Shown: positions 33,181 through 41,624 of the stretch, piece after piece | How positions within the stretch are numbered: position 1 is the first letter of the stretch | Layout of the letters: every line of letters begins with the position of its first letter | Translations under genes and position numbers: made by a program | Notes under the pieces: generated by a model | Databases searched by the model: none | Seen by the model: only the letters and a program-made list of their open reading frames with translations | What the model was told of the DNA's origin: nothing | Assembly (NCBI RefSeq): GCF_014863605.1 | Contig: NZ_CP062252.1 | Location: forward strand, 6,363,501-6,427,500 | Reading direction: 5' to 3' | Origin: Pseudomonas allokribbensis | GTDB lineage: Bacteria; Pseudomonadota; Gammaproteobacteria; Pseudomonadales; Pseudomonadaceae | DNA: 64,000 nucleotides

Positions 33181-33905
33181 TGGCGGATCACCACGGCAGT
33201 CAGATTGTCGCGAGCGGCACCCCGCAGGGCGCCGTCGAACAGACGTTCCAGCGCCACATGTGGCGCCGCCAGGCTGAGGGCGTTGCCGAGGGCGTCGCTG
33301 CTCAGGCCTTGATACAAACCATCGCTGCACAGCAGGAACACATCGCCCGGATAGACCTCGAGTTCCAGTACATCCAGGGTCAGTTGTTCCGCCGCGCCCA
33401 CCGCCCGGGTCAAGGCCTGGGCTGCCGGGTGCGCCGCTGCCTGTTCGACGCTCATCTGTTGCTCGTCGATCAGTTGCTGTTGCAGCGAGTGATCCTTCGA
33501 CAGCTGATACAGACGCTGCCCGCGCCACATGTAGCAACGGCTGTCGCCGGCCCAGATGCAGGCCGCGCGATTGCCATCCACCAGCAGCGCCACGACGGTG
33601 CTGCCCATGATGCTGTCGTGACGCCCGGCGGTGACGGTCAACTCTTGCCCCAGGCGCCGGTTCAGCCAGTGCAGGCACTGGCGGATGGCTTTGAGGCGTT
33701 CGTCGAAGTCTTCGTGTTGCGGCAGTTCAGCCAGGCTGGCGACGATCAACTGGCTGGCGATGTCGCCCCCCTGATGACCGCCCATGCCGTCCGCGACCAC
33801 CCACAGCCCATGCTGCGGGGTGTCGAGGAAGGCATCTTCGTTGCGCGACCGCACCTTGCCCGGGTCGGTTCGCGCCGCGCTGCGCCAGGGACTGGCCACC
33901 AGCAT
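33177..33905 (-). CDS. stp1: T6SS-associated PP2C-family phosphatase (Stp1/PppA type)
   Basis: A 242-residue metal-dependent PP2C phosphatase. Motifs are RSRNEDAFL (19-27), VVADGMGGHQGGD (36-48, metal-binding Asp), WAGDSRCYMW, LLCSDGLYQG, and RDNLTAVV at the C terminus. It would reverse the action of the adjacent kinase. The ATG overlaps the TssM stop (TGATG) and its own stop overlaps the kinase ATG, so TssM, phosphatase and kinase are translationally coupled. Confidence 0.93.
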   Translation of the reverse strand: MLVASPWRSAARTDPGKVRSRNEDAFLDTPQHGLWVVADGMGGHQGGDIASQLIVASLAELPQHEDFDERLKAIRQCLHWLNRRLGQELTVTAGRHDSIMGSTVVALLVDGNRAACIWAGDSRCYMWRGQRLYQLSKDHSLQQQLIDEQQMSVEQAAAHPAAQALTRAVGAAEQLTLDVLELEVYPGDVFLLCSDGLYQGLSSDALGNALSLAAPHVALERLFDGALRGAARDNLTAVVIRQ

Positions 33906-36900
33906 CAGAGCTGCACCGGCATACGGAAGGTGCGCATCACGCCCATGTCGAACGGGTTCGGCGTGCGCTGGCTGGTCAGCAGGTAGTTGGCGCGCAGGCC
34001 ACCCACGTCGGCTTTCAGCACCAGCACGTCACGACCGGTCAGGTACTCGGTCTGCATCAGGTCGAACAGACGGAACAACGACCACGGGCCGGAGTTCTTC
34101 TCGATGCCGATCGGGCGGCCGGCCATCTTGTCCATGACCAGGCTGGTGCGACCGTCTTCAGCATCGGTCGGCCACTTGAAGTTCATGGGCAGGATCGGAC
34201 CGTGGCGGTATTCCATGGTCTTGTCGCCGAACTTGAACTCGGAACGGCTGACCGCCGGATCGAGAGTGTACGGCTCCAGCTTGAACTGCACGGTCGGCTC
34301 GGCCGGGTTGATCGAGAAGAAGCTCTGGCGAATGTTCAGTGCCGCAGCCATCTGATCGAGGAAGACCTTGGACACCGGCAGGCTGCGACCGTCGATGCTG
34401 CGCATCCGGTAGCTGCCCGGATCACCGCTGACGAATGGACGCATGTAGCTGTCGAAGAAGCGGTCGATGGTGCCCTGAGCCCGGAAGAACTCGCGGAAAT
34501 CGCTGATCGCCACATCGCTGGTGCTCGAAGCGCTGAATGGGTAACGCTGGTTGATGGTCTTGCCATACACGCTGTACAGCTCGCTCTGATAACGGCCGTT
34601 CAGGTATTGGTAGGCATCGTTGAGCACCAGGCGCCACGAGTCTTCAGCCAGGACGTTGAACCACACGCTCAGCGGACGCGGCAGACGACCGGACGCATTG
34701 CGCAGGTTGGTCAGCGCATCACGCTGGCCGCTCATGCGGGTCTTGGCCAGTTCGAACGCGGCTTGCTCCGGCGTGCTGGAACGGGCGAGGCCCGCCAGTT
34801 GCAGTTGCAGGTCGTTGAGCGCGGCGAATGCCGGGGTCAGGTCAGCGGCCGGGCCGTTGTTGTCGTCGAGCAGTTTATGCAGCGGTTCGAAGCGGCGTTG
34901 CAGCGACTTCTTGGCGGTGTCGGGCAGATTCTTCGCCACGTTCATGGCCGAAGCCTTGTCCGCGACAGCGGAAGCGAGTTTGCCGACCTTGCCCAGTTTG
35001 CCCTTCTGCCCCGCCAGCGCATCGGCGGCGTCACCGGCTTCATCCACCGGCTCTGGGGCTGCCTGGAAGCGGGTGTTTTCGCGCACTTCAGTCAACAGCG
35101 CCAGCACCGGCGAGTTGGCCGAGGTCAGGCCTGCCAGTTGCTCGGCGCCTTCACCGGCGTCGCTGATCGGCGGCAGTGCCACCTGGCCAACGGCCTCGCT
35201 CCAGTAGTTGGCGTAGTCGCGGAAGTACAGTTGCTCCAGTTCGACCATCAGGCGACGCAGATCCATGTCGCTGATGCCCGCGCCTTCGCCCAGCACCCAG
35301 TTGTCACGCAGGATGTCGGTGACCAGCGCCGAACCCTGTACCGAAAAATACTGCTGATAGCCGGTCTGGGTATAGAAGCCCGGGATCACGTATTCGGTGC
35401 CGATGAACAGCGAGCCCTGCGGGCCGAGGTGCTGGCTGAAGCGATAGTCCGGCAGGTTGCGCGCCTGCTCACGGAGCATGCGGTAAACCACGTTTGCCAG
35501 CGATTCACTGCGCAGAACCTGACGCGCCTGAGTCACCAACTGCTCGTTGAGCGGGTAGATAAACGGCAGCTTCAGCAGACGCTCAAGGTGCGCGTTCAAA
35601 CCGTTCTGCACCGCGGTGTTGCCGGTGTAGCGCTGCGACCAGTCGGTGGCGACCCAGTCCTTGAGCCATGCCGCGTCGCGACGATCCTTCATGTTCAGCA
35701 TCAGGTACGCGCGCAGGCTGTTGATCAGCTTTTCGCGGTCCTTCATGTTGGCGCGGATCTGGCCTTCGAGCATGGTAGCGACGCGCGGCAGCAGTTGCTT
35801 TTCAAGCTCGCGCTCGTACGCTTCCTTGACCACCGGATTGACGTCCTGGCCCTGATACAGACCAACGCGCTCGTGGTACGCAGCGTCGCCCTTCTTCGGG
35901 AACACCTGAGTCGCGGCGTAGCTGGTGTCGAGGGTTTTCAGCGTACCCATGGCGTCATCGCGCGGCGACAGTGCCGTGCGTTGCTGCGTCCAGTTCTGCG
36001 CCAGATTGCGCAGGTTTTCCAGACGCTCGTAGTTGGCCGAGAAACCACCGGCCCAGAGCATGCCGAACAGCGCCAGGGCACCCAATGCACCGACGTACAA
36101 CGCACGCTGGCCCCAATGGATGCGGCTGCGTTCGCGCTTGTCCAGACCGGCCAGATCGGCCTCGGGGAAAATCACCCGGCTGAGCAAGTGGTGGATGAAA
36201 CGCGAACGACCGCTGCGCAGCGTCGGCAGCACGCCGGCGCTCATGCCCAGACTTGCGCCGATACCGGCAGTGGTCGAATCCATTTCGTGGGTCAGGTGCG
36301 GAGCGCTGGTCAGGTAGAAACCACGCAGCTGCGTCGCTCGCTGATAGCGGTTGCCGGTGAACGCCATGTCGACGAACAGGCACAGGCGCTCGCCGATCTG
36401 GCCCATCTGGTGCGGGAAGTCGAGGATGCGACCACGGCGCTGGGTGTCGCGCTCGGAGTGCATGCGCATGATCACCTGGCTGTTGAGGCGACGCAGCAGC
36501 TCTTCGAACTCGCCGCGCAGTACAGCCACGTCGGTGCCGACCTGATCCTTGCGGAAACTGGTACCCAGCACCTGATCGCTTTCTTCGCGGGTCAGTTGGT
36601 CGAAGAACTCGTCGAAGCCCAGCAGCTTGTCAGCCTTGCTCAGCACCAGATACACCGGCACATCGACGTGCAGCTTCTGATAGACGTCTTGCAGACGCGC
36701 ACGCACCTGGCGAGCCAGAGTGTCGATGTCCTGCTCGCTGCCACTGGTGAGGGTTTCCACCGGAATGGTCACCAGCACGCCGTTCAGCGGACGCCCACGA
36801 CGACGCTTGCGCAGCAGCTCCAGCAGAGTGGTCCAGGCGCTGCCGTCGACTTCCGAATCCGGCTGGGTCAGGTAACGGCCGGCGGTGTCGATCAGCACAC

Positions 36901-37444
36901 CGTGGTCGGCGAAGTACCAGTCGCAATGACGGGTGCCGTGGGTGTCGCGGGTCAGCTTGCGGTCGATCTTGTTGATCGGGAATTCCAGCCCGGAGAAGTC
37001 CAGCAGGCTGGTCTTGCCACTGGCCTGCGGGCCGATCAGCAAGTACCACGGCAAGTCACTGCGCCAGCGCTCGCTGCGGCCGCGATACAGGCTCGAAGTC
37101 TTGAGGGTTTTCAGGGCGTCCTTGAAACGCTCCTTCAACTCTTTCTGCTCTTCTTCGATCAGGTCGTCGCGACGGATACGGTCCTGGCCATCTTCGGTTT
37201 CCTCGACGGCTTTCTTGCGAATACCGGCGCGCCAGCTGACGAAGACCATGGTCAGGCCCCAGATCAGGAACAGCACGCTGATGGTCAGCAACCGGGAGGT
37301 CGAACCTTCCCAGAACTTGTAGTCATCCACCGCCAACAACGGGCCGACGAACCACACCAGCAGGGCCACGAACAGCACCAGCAGCAAGGTCCAGACCCAG
37401 GTCTGGCGCAGGAAGGCGCCGACTTTCTTGAAAAACTTTTTCAT
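33905..37444 (-). CDS. tssM: T6SS inner-membrane complex protein TssM (IcmF)
   Basis: A 1179-residue IcmF-family protein that with TssL and TssJ forms the envelope-spanning channel. Two N-terminal transmembrane segments (WTLLLVLFVALLVWFVGPLLA; LLTISVLFLIWGLTMVF), a cytoplasmic NTPase-like domain with intact Walker A GPQASGKT (about 136-143), a third membrane segment (ALYVGALGALALFGMLWAGG, about 450), then the large periplasmic part with the conserved GPWSLFRLFD near the C terminus. ATG 37444 was taken because it begins the basic KKFFKK end; upstream frame residues are not family-like. Confidence 0.96.
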   Translation of the reverse strand: MKKFFKKVGAFLRQTWVWTLLLVLFVALLVWFVGPLLAVDDYKFWEGSTSRLLTISVLFLIWGLTMVFVSWRAGIRKKAVEETEDGQDRIRRDDLIEEEQKELKERFKDALKTLKTSSLYRGRSERWRSDLPWYLLIGPQASGKTSLLDFSGLEFPINKIDRKLTRDTHGTRHCDWYFADHGVLIDTAGRYLTQPDSEVDGSAWTTLLELLRKRRRGRPLNGVLVTIPVETLTSGSEQDIDTLARQVRARLQDVYQKLHVDVPVYLVLSKADKLLGFDEFFDQLTREESDQVLGTSFRKDQVGTDVAVLRGEFEELLRRLNSQVIMRMHSERDTQRRGRILDFPHQMGQIGERLCLFVDMAFTGNRYQRATQLRGFYLTSAPHLTHEMDSTTAGIGASLGMSAGVLPTLRSGRSRFIHHLLSRVIFPEADLAGLDKRERSRIHWGQRALYVGALGALALFGMLWAGGFSANYERLENLRNLAQNWTQQRTALSPRDDAMGTLKTLDTSYAATQVFPKKGDAAYHERVGLYQGQDVNPVVKEAYERELEKQLLPRVATMLEGQIRANMKDREKLINSLRAYLMLNMKDRRDAAWLKDWVATDWSQRYTGNTAVQNGLNAHLERLLKLPFIYPLNEQLVTQARQVLRSESLANVVYRMLREQARNLPDYRFSQHLGPQGSLFIGTEYVIPGFYTQTGYQQYFSVQGSALVTDILRDNWVLGEGAGISDMDLRRLMVELEQLYFRDYANYWSEAVGQVALPPISDAGEGAEQLAGLTSANSPVLALLTEVRENTRFQAAPEPVDEAGDAADALAGQKGKLGKVGKLASAVADKASAMNVAKNLPDTAKKSLQRRFEPLHKLLDDNNGPAADLTPAFAALNDLQLQLAGLARSSTPEQAAFELAKTRMSGQRDALTNLRNASGRLPRPLSVWFNVLAEDSWRLVLNDAYQYLNGRYQSELYSVYGKTINQRYPFSASSTSDVAISDFREFFRAQGTIDRFFDSYMRPFVSGDPGSYRMRSIDGRSLPVSKVFLDQMAAALNIRQSFFSINPAEPTVQFKLEPYTLDPAVSRSEFKFGDKTMEYRHGPILPMNFKWPTDAEDGRTSLVMDKMAGRPIGIEKNSGPWSLFRLFDLMQTEYLTGRDVLVLKADVGGLRANYLLTSQRTPNPFDMGVMRTFRMPVQL

Positions 37445-37457
37445 CACACGTCCCTGT

Positions 37458-38333
37458 TTACGGCTGCGACTGCGGCTGGACCGCGGCCGGATCAAGCGGC
37501 TGATAAGGTTGCAGAACGGTGTCGCGCTGCTCGCCCAAGACCCAGGCGAAGCCCGAATACATCATCACCAGGCAGACGAAGGTGAACAGCACCACCATCC
37601 ACGCCGGCACGATGCGCACCAGGTTGCGGCGCTGATCGTTGAGGCCTTCCCACTGCGGCGACAATTCGCGCGGCACGTCGCCACGCAACTGACGGATCTG
37701 CCGGTACAGGGCGTCGCGGATGCCTTCGAGTTCCAGCATGCCGCGCGCCTGTACGCGGTACTTGCCCTCGAAACCGAGGGACAGGCACAGGTACATCAGC
37801 TCCAGCATCGGCAGGTGCTTGACCGGGTTTTTCGACAGCCGATCGAGCAGCTGGAAGAACTTCTCGCCACCGAAGGTTTCGTTGTGGAAGCTGCTGAGCA
37901 GGCTCATCTGCGACCACTCGCTTTCGTTGCCCCACGGCGTAGTCACGACGGCTTCGTCGACCACGGTGCAGAGCACGTAACGCGCGGCCATCACCTGGCT
38001 GCTTTCGGCGCCGTTGTGCAGGGCGCGCACTTCAAACAGCTTGAGCCCGGCGGTCAGGCGCTCGTTGAGCGCGTAGAGGTCTTCGCGGGTTTCGCTGTGC
38101 TTGAGGCGCACCACTTCCGACAGCAGTTCGGACGACGCAGCCACCAGCGAATTCAGGCTGATGTTGAAGGCCTCCGCCGGGCGCAGGCGCGCAGCGTAGA
38201 TCATCCGTTCTTCCAGTTGTTCGAAACGCGGTGGCGCAGCGAAGTCGGTCAGCGGACTCGCCGCCGGGCCATGGCCCTGACGGTCGAGCAGGACGGTTTT
38301 GTCGTCCTGGTTGTGTTCCATGTCCTTGATCAT
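37458..38333 (-). CDS. tssL: T6SS protein TssL (DotU)
   Basis: A 291-residue DotU-family inner-membrane protein. A cytoplasmic helical domain (about residues 40-235, including LVAASSELLSEVVRLKH and YVLCTVVDEAVVTTPWG) is followed by one C-terminal transmembrane helix (WMVVLFTFVCLVMMYSGFAWVL) and a short periplasmic tail. There is no OmpA-type extension. ATG 38333 has AGGAA 8 bases upstream; ATG 38321 is a weaker option. It is 13 bases upstream of tssM. Confidence 0.95.
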   Translation of the reverse strand: MIKDMEHNQDDKTVLLDRQGHGPAASPLTDFAAPPRFEQLEERMIYAARLRPAEAFNISLNSLVAASSELLSEVVRLKHSETREDLYALNERLTAGLKLFEVRALHNGAESSQVMAARYVLCTVVDEAVVTTPWGNESEWSQMSLLSSFHNETFGGEKFFQLLDRLSKNPVKHLPMLELMYLCLSLGFEGKYRVQARGMLELEGIRDALYRQIRQLRGDVPRELSPQWEGLNDQRRNLVRIVPAWMVVLFTFVCLVMMYSGFAWVLGEQRDTVLQPYQPLDPAAVQPQSQP

Positions 38334-38338
38334 GTCGG

Positions 38339-39670
38339 TCAGTTCCTGATGGCCCAGAATTTCAGTTCAAGCTCGGCGAATTCGCCGGACACATGGAACG
38401 CGAAGCCGCCGGAGCGCTCGAGTTGTGCCAGGTCTTCGGAACTGAGTTCGAGGATGAAATAGGTTTTGTTGGAGTGGAACGCGATCTGCCGCGGGGCCAC
38501 CGGCAACGGTTTGACCTTGATCCCCGGCAGGTGCAGGTTGACCAGTTGGCGGATGCGCTCCACCGGGCCGACCTTGAGGTGCGCAGGCAAGCGGTTGCGC
38601 AGTTCTTCGGAGTCGCAGTTGGCACTGGCTGCCAGCACGAACGACGCCGAGCCCAGCAGTTTGTGGTCGTGCAACGGCGACACGATGATCCCGTACTGAC
38701 GCGCTTGCAGGATCAGTTCGATGGCGTGCTGTTCCAGCACCATCGACAGCACCTGACGGATCGACTCCATCAGTTTGCGGAAGCTCGCACCCTGGTCGGC
38801 GTGGGAGTAACGGCTGTCCAGACGCGGGCGTTTGCTGTCGCTGGAGAAGGTCGCCAGATCGCCGAGCATGGTCAGCAGCGTGCGGTACAACTCTTCCGGG
38901 TGAACCTGCTCCAGGCCCAGGTAGTGGCGCAGCAGCAGTTCGGTGCGGTTGATCAGTTGCAGCATCATGAAGTCGCCGATCTCCGCGCCGCCGACCTTGC
39001 CGTTCGAACGAATACGCTCGGCAATGGTGTCGCCCCGGTGACCGAGCATGCTGATCACTTCTTTCAGGCACGACAGCAGGTAGCTGGAAGCGTGGGCCTG
39101 AATGTAGGTCGGCACAAAGTCCGGATCGAGGCTGATCACGCCGTCCGGCGTGGTGTCGAGCACGTCGCAGATCTTCAGCTTCACGTAGGCCTGGTCGCTC
39201 TGCTGCTCGCCGAGCAACAGCTTGAAGTCCGGGCGACCGCATTTGACCTGGCTCGCCGAATCGTCACCGGCGTTGGAGTCGGCCACTTCGGTTTCATAGG
39301 CGGTGTAGCGCGCCAGCACGTCGGACTGCTCCGGGCGGCGGGCCTCGATGTGGTTACCGGTGACCAGCGGCAGCGCCAGGTAGATCGGCATGTTGCCGGT
39401 GTTCGGCGGCACGTCCAGCGCCAGCGGTTCGGTGTTGCCACCGAGTTCGAACAGGCTGCCGTCCGGCAGGATCCCCGAGGCTTCACTGATCACCAGTTTG
39501 CCCATGTTGAGGAACTGCAAGTCGATCTCGAGGTTCAGGAAACCCCAGGTGTAGCCGCCCAGCAACTGGGTGCGGGTCTTCATCTGGTGATCGTAGTAGC
39601 GGTCGTTGTGCTGGAAGTGCTGCGGACGCAGCAGCATGCCTTCCTGCCAGATGACTTTATGGGTATTCAT
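38339..39670 (-). CDS. tssK: T6SS baseplate protein TssK
   Basis: A 443-residue TssK, the trimeric adaptor between baseplate and membrane complex. The conserved start HKVIWQEGMLLRPQHFQHNDRY is present (residues 4-25), followed by the N-terminal shoulder domain and a C-terminal head with the HLKVGPVERIRQLVNLHLPGI and FILELS segments. The length is as expected. It lies 2 bases from tssJ and 5 from tssL. Confidence 0.96.
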   Translation of the reverse strand: MNTHKVIWQEGMLLRPQHFQHNDRYYDHQMKTRTQLLGGYTWGFLNLEIDLQFLNMGKLVISEASGILPDGSLFELGGNTEPLALDVPPNTGNMPIYLALPLVTGNHIEARRPEQSDVLARYTAYETEVADSNAGDDSASQVKCGRPDFKLLLGEQQSDQAYVKLKICDVLDTTPDGVISLDPDFVPTYIQAHASSYLLSCLKEVISMLGHRGDTIAERIRSNGKVGGAEIGDFMMLQLINRTELLLRHYLGLEQVHPEELYRTLLTMLGDLATFSSDSKRPRLDSRYSHADQGASFRKLMESIRQVLSMVLEQHAIELILQARQYGIIVSPLHDHKLLGSASFVLAASANCDSEELRNRLPAHLKVGPVERIRQLVNLHLPGIKVKPLPVAPRQIAFHSNKTYFILELSSEDLAQLERSGGFAFHVSGEFAELELKFWAIRN

Positions 39671-39672
39671 GA

Positions 39673-40173
39673 TCAGTCATCCGCCTTGGCGAGCACTTCG
39701 TTGGTTTTGCGGATACCGGCCTGATCCAGCGTCAGATCGGCTTCGGTGACTTCCAGCGGCGTGATCGGGAACGTGTGGCGCCACTTGGTTTCCGGCAGGT
39801 CGCGGTACGCGGCGAGGATGCCGATGTAGCGGCTGCCCTCCTCCACGCTGAGTTTCAGTTCCACGGTTTCACCCGGGCGCAGTTCGAGTTCTTCGCTGGC
39901 CACCAGATCAGGGTTGAGGGATTCCTTGGCGCGCTCGTAGAGGCTGAAGAAGTCGGCGTTCTCGAAGGTCACCGGGTGCTTGAGTTCGAACAGGCGCACC
40001 ACGATCGGCGACGGACGACCATTGAGATCCGGGTTCAGTTGATCGCTGCCGGTGATCTTGAGGTTGATCTTGGTCACTTTCGAATACGGCGACATCGACG
40101 AGCAACCGGCGAGCAGCACCAACAGGGTGAGCGCGGTCAGCGTCTGGAAAAAAGCGGTCGAGCGGCGAGACAT
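39673..40173 (-). CDS. tssJ: T6SS outer-membrane lipoprotein TssJ
   Basis: A 166-residue lipoprotein. Signal and lipobox: TLTALTLLVLLAGCSSM, with the Cys near residue 23. The mature beta-sandwich has the family pattern (INLKITGSDQLNPDLNGRPSPIVVRLFELKHPVTFENADFFSLYE). ATG 40173 was chosen because AAGGA lies 8 bases upstream; ATGs at 40179 and 40182 also exist, the latter overlapping the FHA gene stop. It anchors TssM to the outer membrane. Confidence 0.94.
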   Translation of the reverse strand: MSRRSTAFFQTLTALTLLVLLAGCSSMSPYSKVTKINLKITGSDQLNPDLNGRPSPIVVRLFELKHPVTFENADFFSLYERAKESLNPDLVASEELELRPGETVELKLSVEEGSRYIGILAAYRDLPETKWRHTFPITPLEVTEADLTLDQAGIRKTNEVLAKADD

Positions 40174-40178
40174 GCGCA

Positions 40179-41372
40179 TCATCCTTGGTGGTCGGTGTGG
40201 AGGGTGGAGATCAGGCGGATCTGTTCTTCGTAGGCCTGGGCGAAGTCGCGGGCCAGCAGGCGCTCGCTCCACTCATCGTCCTGACGCAGCGCGTGGTGGT
40301 AGCGGTTGAACGCTCTCCAGCGGCCACCGGAAGTGGCGAGCAACGGCTTGTTGTCGCGCTCGAAACGCAGGGTCAACTGCTCCGGCGAGAAGTGCTCCAG
40401 GGTGCCGCGCACCGCCGCACGGCTGGCGGTCAGCAGCGCCACCTGATGCGCCTGCAAGTCGCGGAACGCACGGGAGATTGCCTGCTCGGCCGGCAAGTGG
40501 CCCGGCTTGTGCGGCTGCAACAGGATGTCCAGCGCTTCGCTCGGATCGACGGCGAATTTCAGCGGATTCTTGTTGGTGCCTTGCACGGTGGTCTGGGCCA
40601 GGCGCAGTTCGTTTTTCAGCTCGGAGCGGGTGCGCAGGCTCTGTTGCAGACCGCCGATGCTCTGGCGCAGCAGGCGTGCGGCATTGACCGCCAGTGCTTC
40701 GCGCTCGTCATGGCTCAGGCCTTTCAGATCGACCCCCAGTGCCGCACCGAAGTGATCCCAGAAACCCTGTGGCTGACGCTCGACCTCTTTCGGAGCCGGC
40801 GCAGGTTCAGGCTTGGGCTCGACGATCAGCTCCGGCACCATCAGGCTTTCCATGTCGATGCGCGCATAGTCGGCGCGCTGACGGGAGTCTTCGGGGTCGG
40901 TGACCGGCGCGAGCATTTCCTCGAATTCCGAGTACACGCGCTCTTGCTGCTCCAGCGACTTCAACGGGTCGAGGTCGAGGAACGCGTCGTCCGGAATGAT
41001 GGTGCCGGCGGCCCGTGGCAGGCCCGCTTCACCGTCGAACGTCGCCGGGTCGCGCACCAGACGCGCGCGAATCTCGAAGTCGCCCAGCACGTAGGTGCTG
41101 CCATGCTCGATGCGCACCGGTTCGCCCTTGTGCAGGCGTGCGCCGCTGTCGCCGTCCTGGACACCGTTGCTGCTGGTGTCGGTCAGGAAGAACGTGCCCT
41201 CGCGATAACTGACGATCGCGTGGTGGTTGGACAAGTGACGCTTGCGGTCTGGGATGATCCAGTCGCAGTCCTCGCCCCGCCCGATCACGCCGCCGGCCTG
41301 TTTGAAGGTCCGCTGGCACAGCTCGGTGGGCACGAACTGCTTGGTGTTCAGCATTTCGAAAACCAATTCCAT
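40179..41372 (-). CDS. T6SS-associated FHA-domain protein (TagH/Fha2)
   Basis: A 397-residue protein. The N-terminal FHA domain (about residues 20-100) has GRGEDCDWIIPDRKRHLSNHHAIVSY and TSSNGVQ, the phosphothreonine-binding loops. A Pro/Glu-rich linker (about 150-205) leads to the C-terminal T6SS FHA region (about 290-385: DPSEALDILLQPHKPGHLPAEQAISRAFRDLQAHQVALL). It is the likely reader or target of the Stk1/Stp1 pair. Position corresponds to fha2 in the P. aeruginosa HSI-II cluster. Confidence 0.93.
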   Translation of the reverse strand: MELVFEMLNTKQFVPTELCQRTFKQAGGVIGRGEDCDWIIPDRKRHLSNHHAIVSYREGTFFLTDTSSNGVQDGDSGARLHKGEPVRIEHGSTYVLGDFEIRARLVRDPATFDGEAGLPRAAGTIIPDDAFLDLDPLKSLEQQERVYSEFEEMLAPVTDPEDSRQRADYARIDMESLMVPELIVEPKPEPAPAPKEVERQPQGFWDHFGAALGVDLKGLSHDEREALAVNAARLLRQSIGGLQQSLRTRSELKNELRLAQTTVQGTNKNPLKFAVDPSEALDILLQPHKPGHLPAEQAISRAFRDLQAHQVALLTASRAAVRGTLEHFSPEQLTLRFERDNKPLLATSGGRWRAFNRYHHALRQDDEWSERLLARDFAQAYEEQIRLISTLHTDHQG

Positions 41373-41390
41373 GTTTGATGCTCCTTGCGG

Positions 41391-41531
41391 TCACTTGCCG
41401 CGATTGACCGCCTGCGGATCACCCAATGGGCGGTAATCGTTATCGTTGAATTTGTAATTGCCGCTACAGCCGCCGAGGCCGCATAGAACGACGAGGGTCA
41501 GCAGGACAGCGTGCCAGTGACGAACAGACAT
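41391..41531 (-). CDS. 46-residue T6SS-cluster lipoprotein (OrfX-like position)
   Basis: A short gene found by direct reading. The protein begins MSVRHWHAVLLTLVVLCGLGG and has a lipobox L-G-G-C at about residues 19-22, then a short tail SGNYKFNDNDYRPLGDPQAV with a tyrosine/asparagine-rich character. It lies between the sigma-54 activator and the FHA gene, exactly where orfX sits in the P. aeruginosa HSI-II cluster, and a good GGAGACC precedes the ATG. Its role in the apparatus is not known to me. Confidence 0.75.
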   Translation of the reverse strand: MSVRHWHAVLLTLVVLCGLGGCSGNYKFNDNDYRPLGDPQAVNRGK

Positions 41532-41561
41532 CAGAGGGTCTCCAGGTGTAGACAAAGCACA

Positions 41562-41587
41562 AAGCGCCGACCCTTTCGGGCGGCGCT
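41562..41587 (-). terminator. Possible terminator/attenuator between sigma-54 activator and downstream T6SS genes
   Basis: Read on the minus strand, AGCGCCG...CGGCGCT forms a 7-bp outer stem with an inner CC/GG pair and GAAA loop, followed by TTTGTGCTTTG. It is the only strong hairpin in the minus-strand T6SS run and lies in the only sizeable gap (93 bp). It may reduce or uncouple transcription of the second half of the cluster. Confidence 0.5.
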
Positions 41588-41624
41588 GATATAAGCGGAC
41601 GAGGTGAAACCGACGGACTTTTGC

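Noticed and set aside
32179..33678. Extended 499-codon frame for the kinase
   Set aside because: The first 166 codons are the antiparallel-free shadow of the phosphatase gene in another frame; ATG 33180 has the proper overlap.
34202..37585. 1127-codon plus-strand ORF opposite tssM
   Set aside because: It mirrors the high-GC codon pattern of tssM; His/Gln/Ala-rich translation with no domain. A shadow frame.
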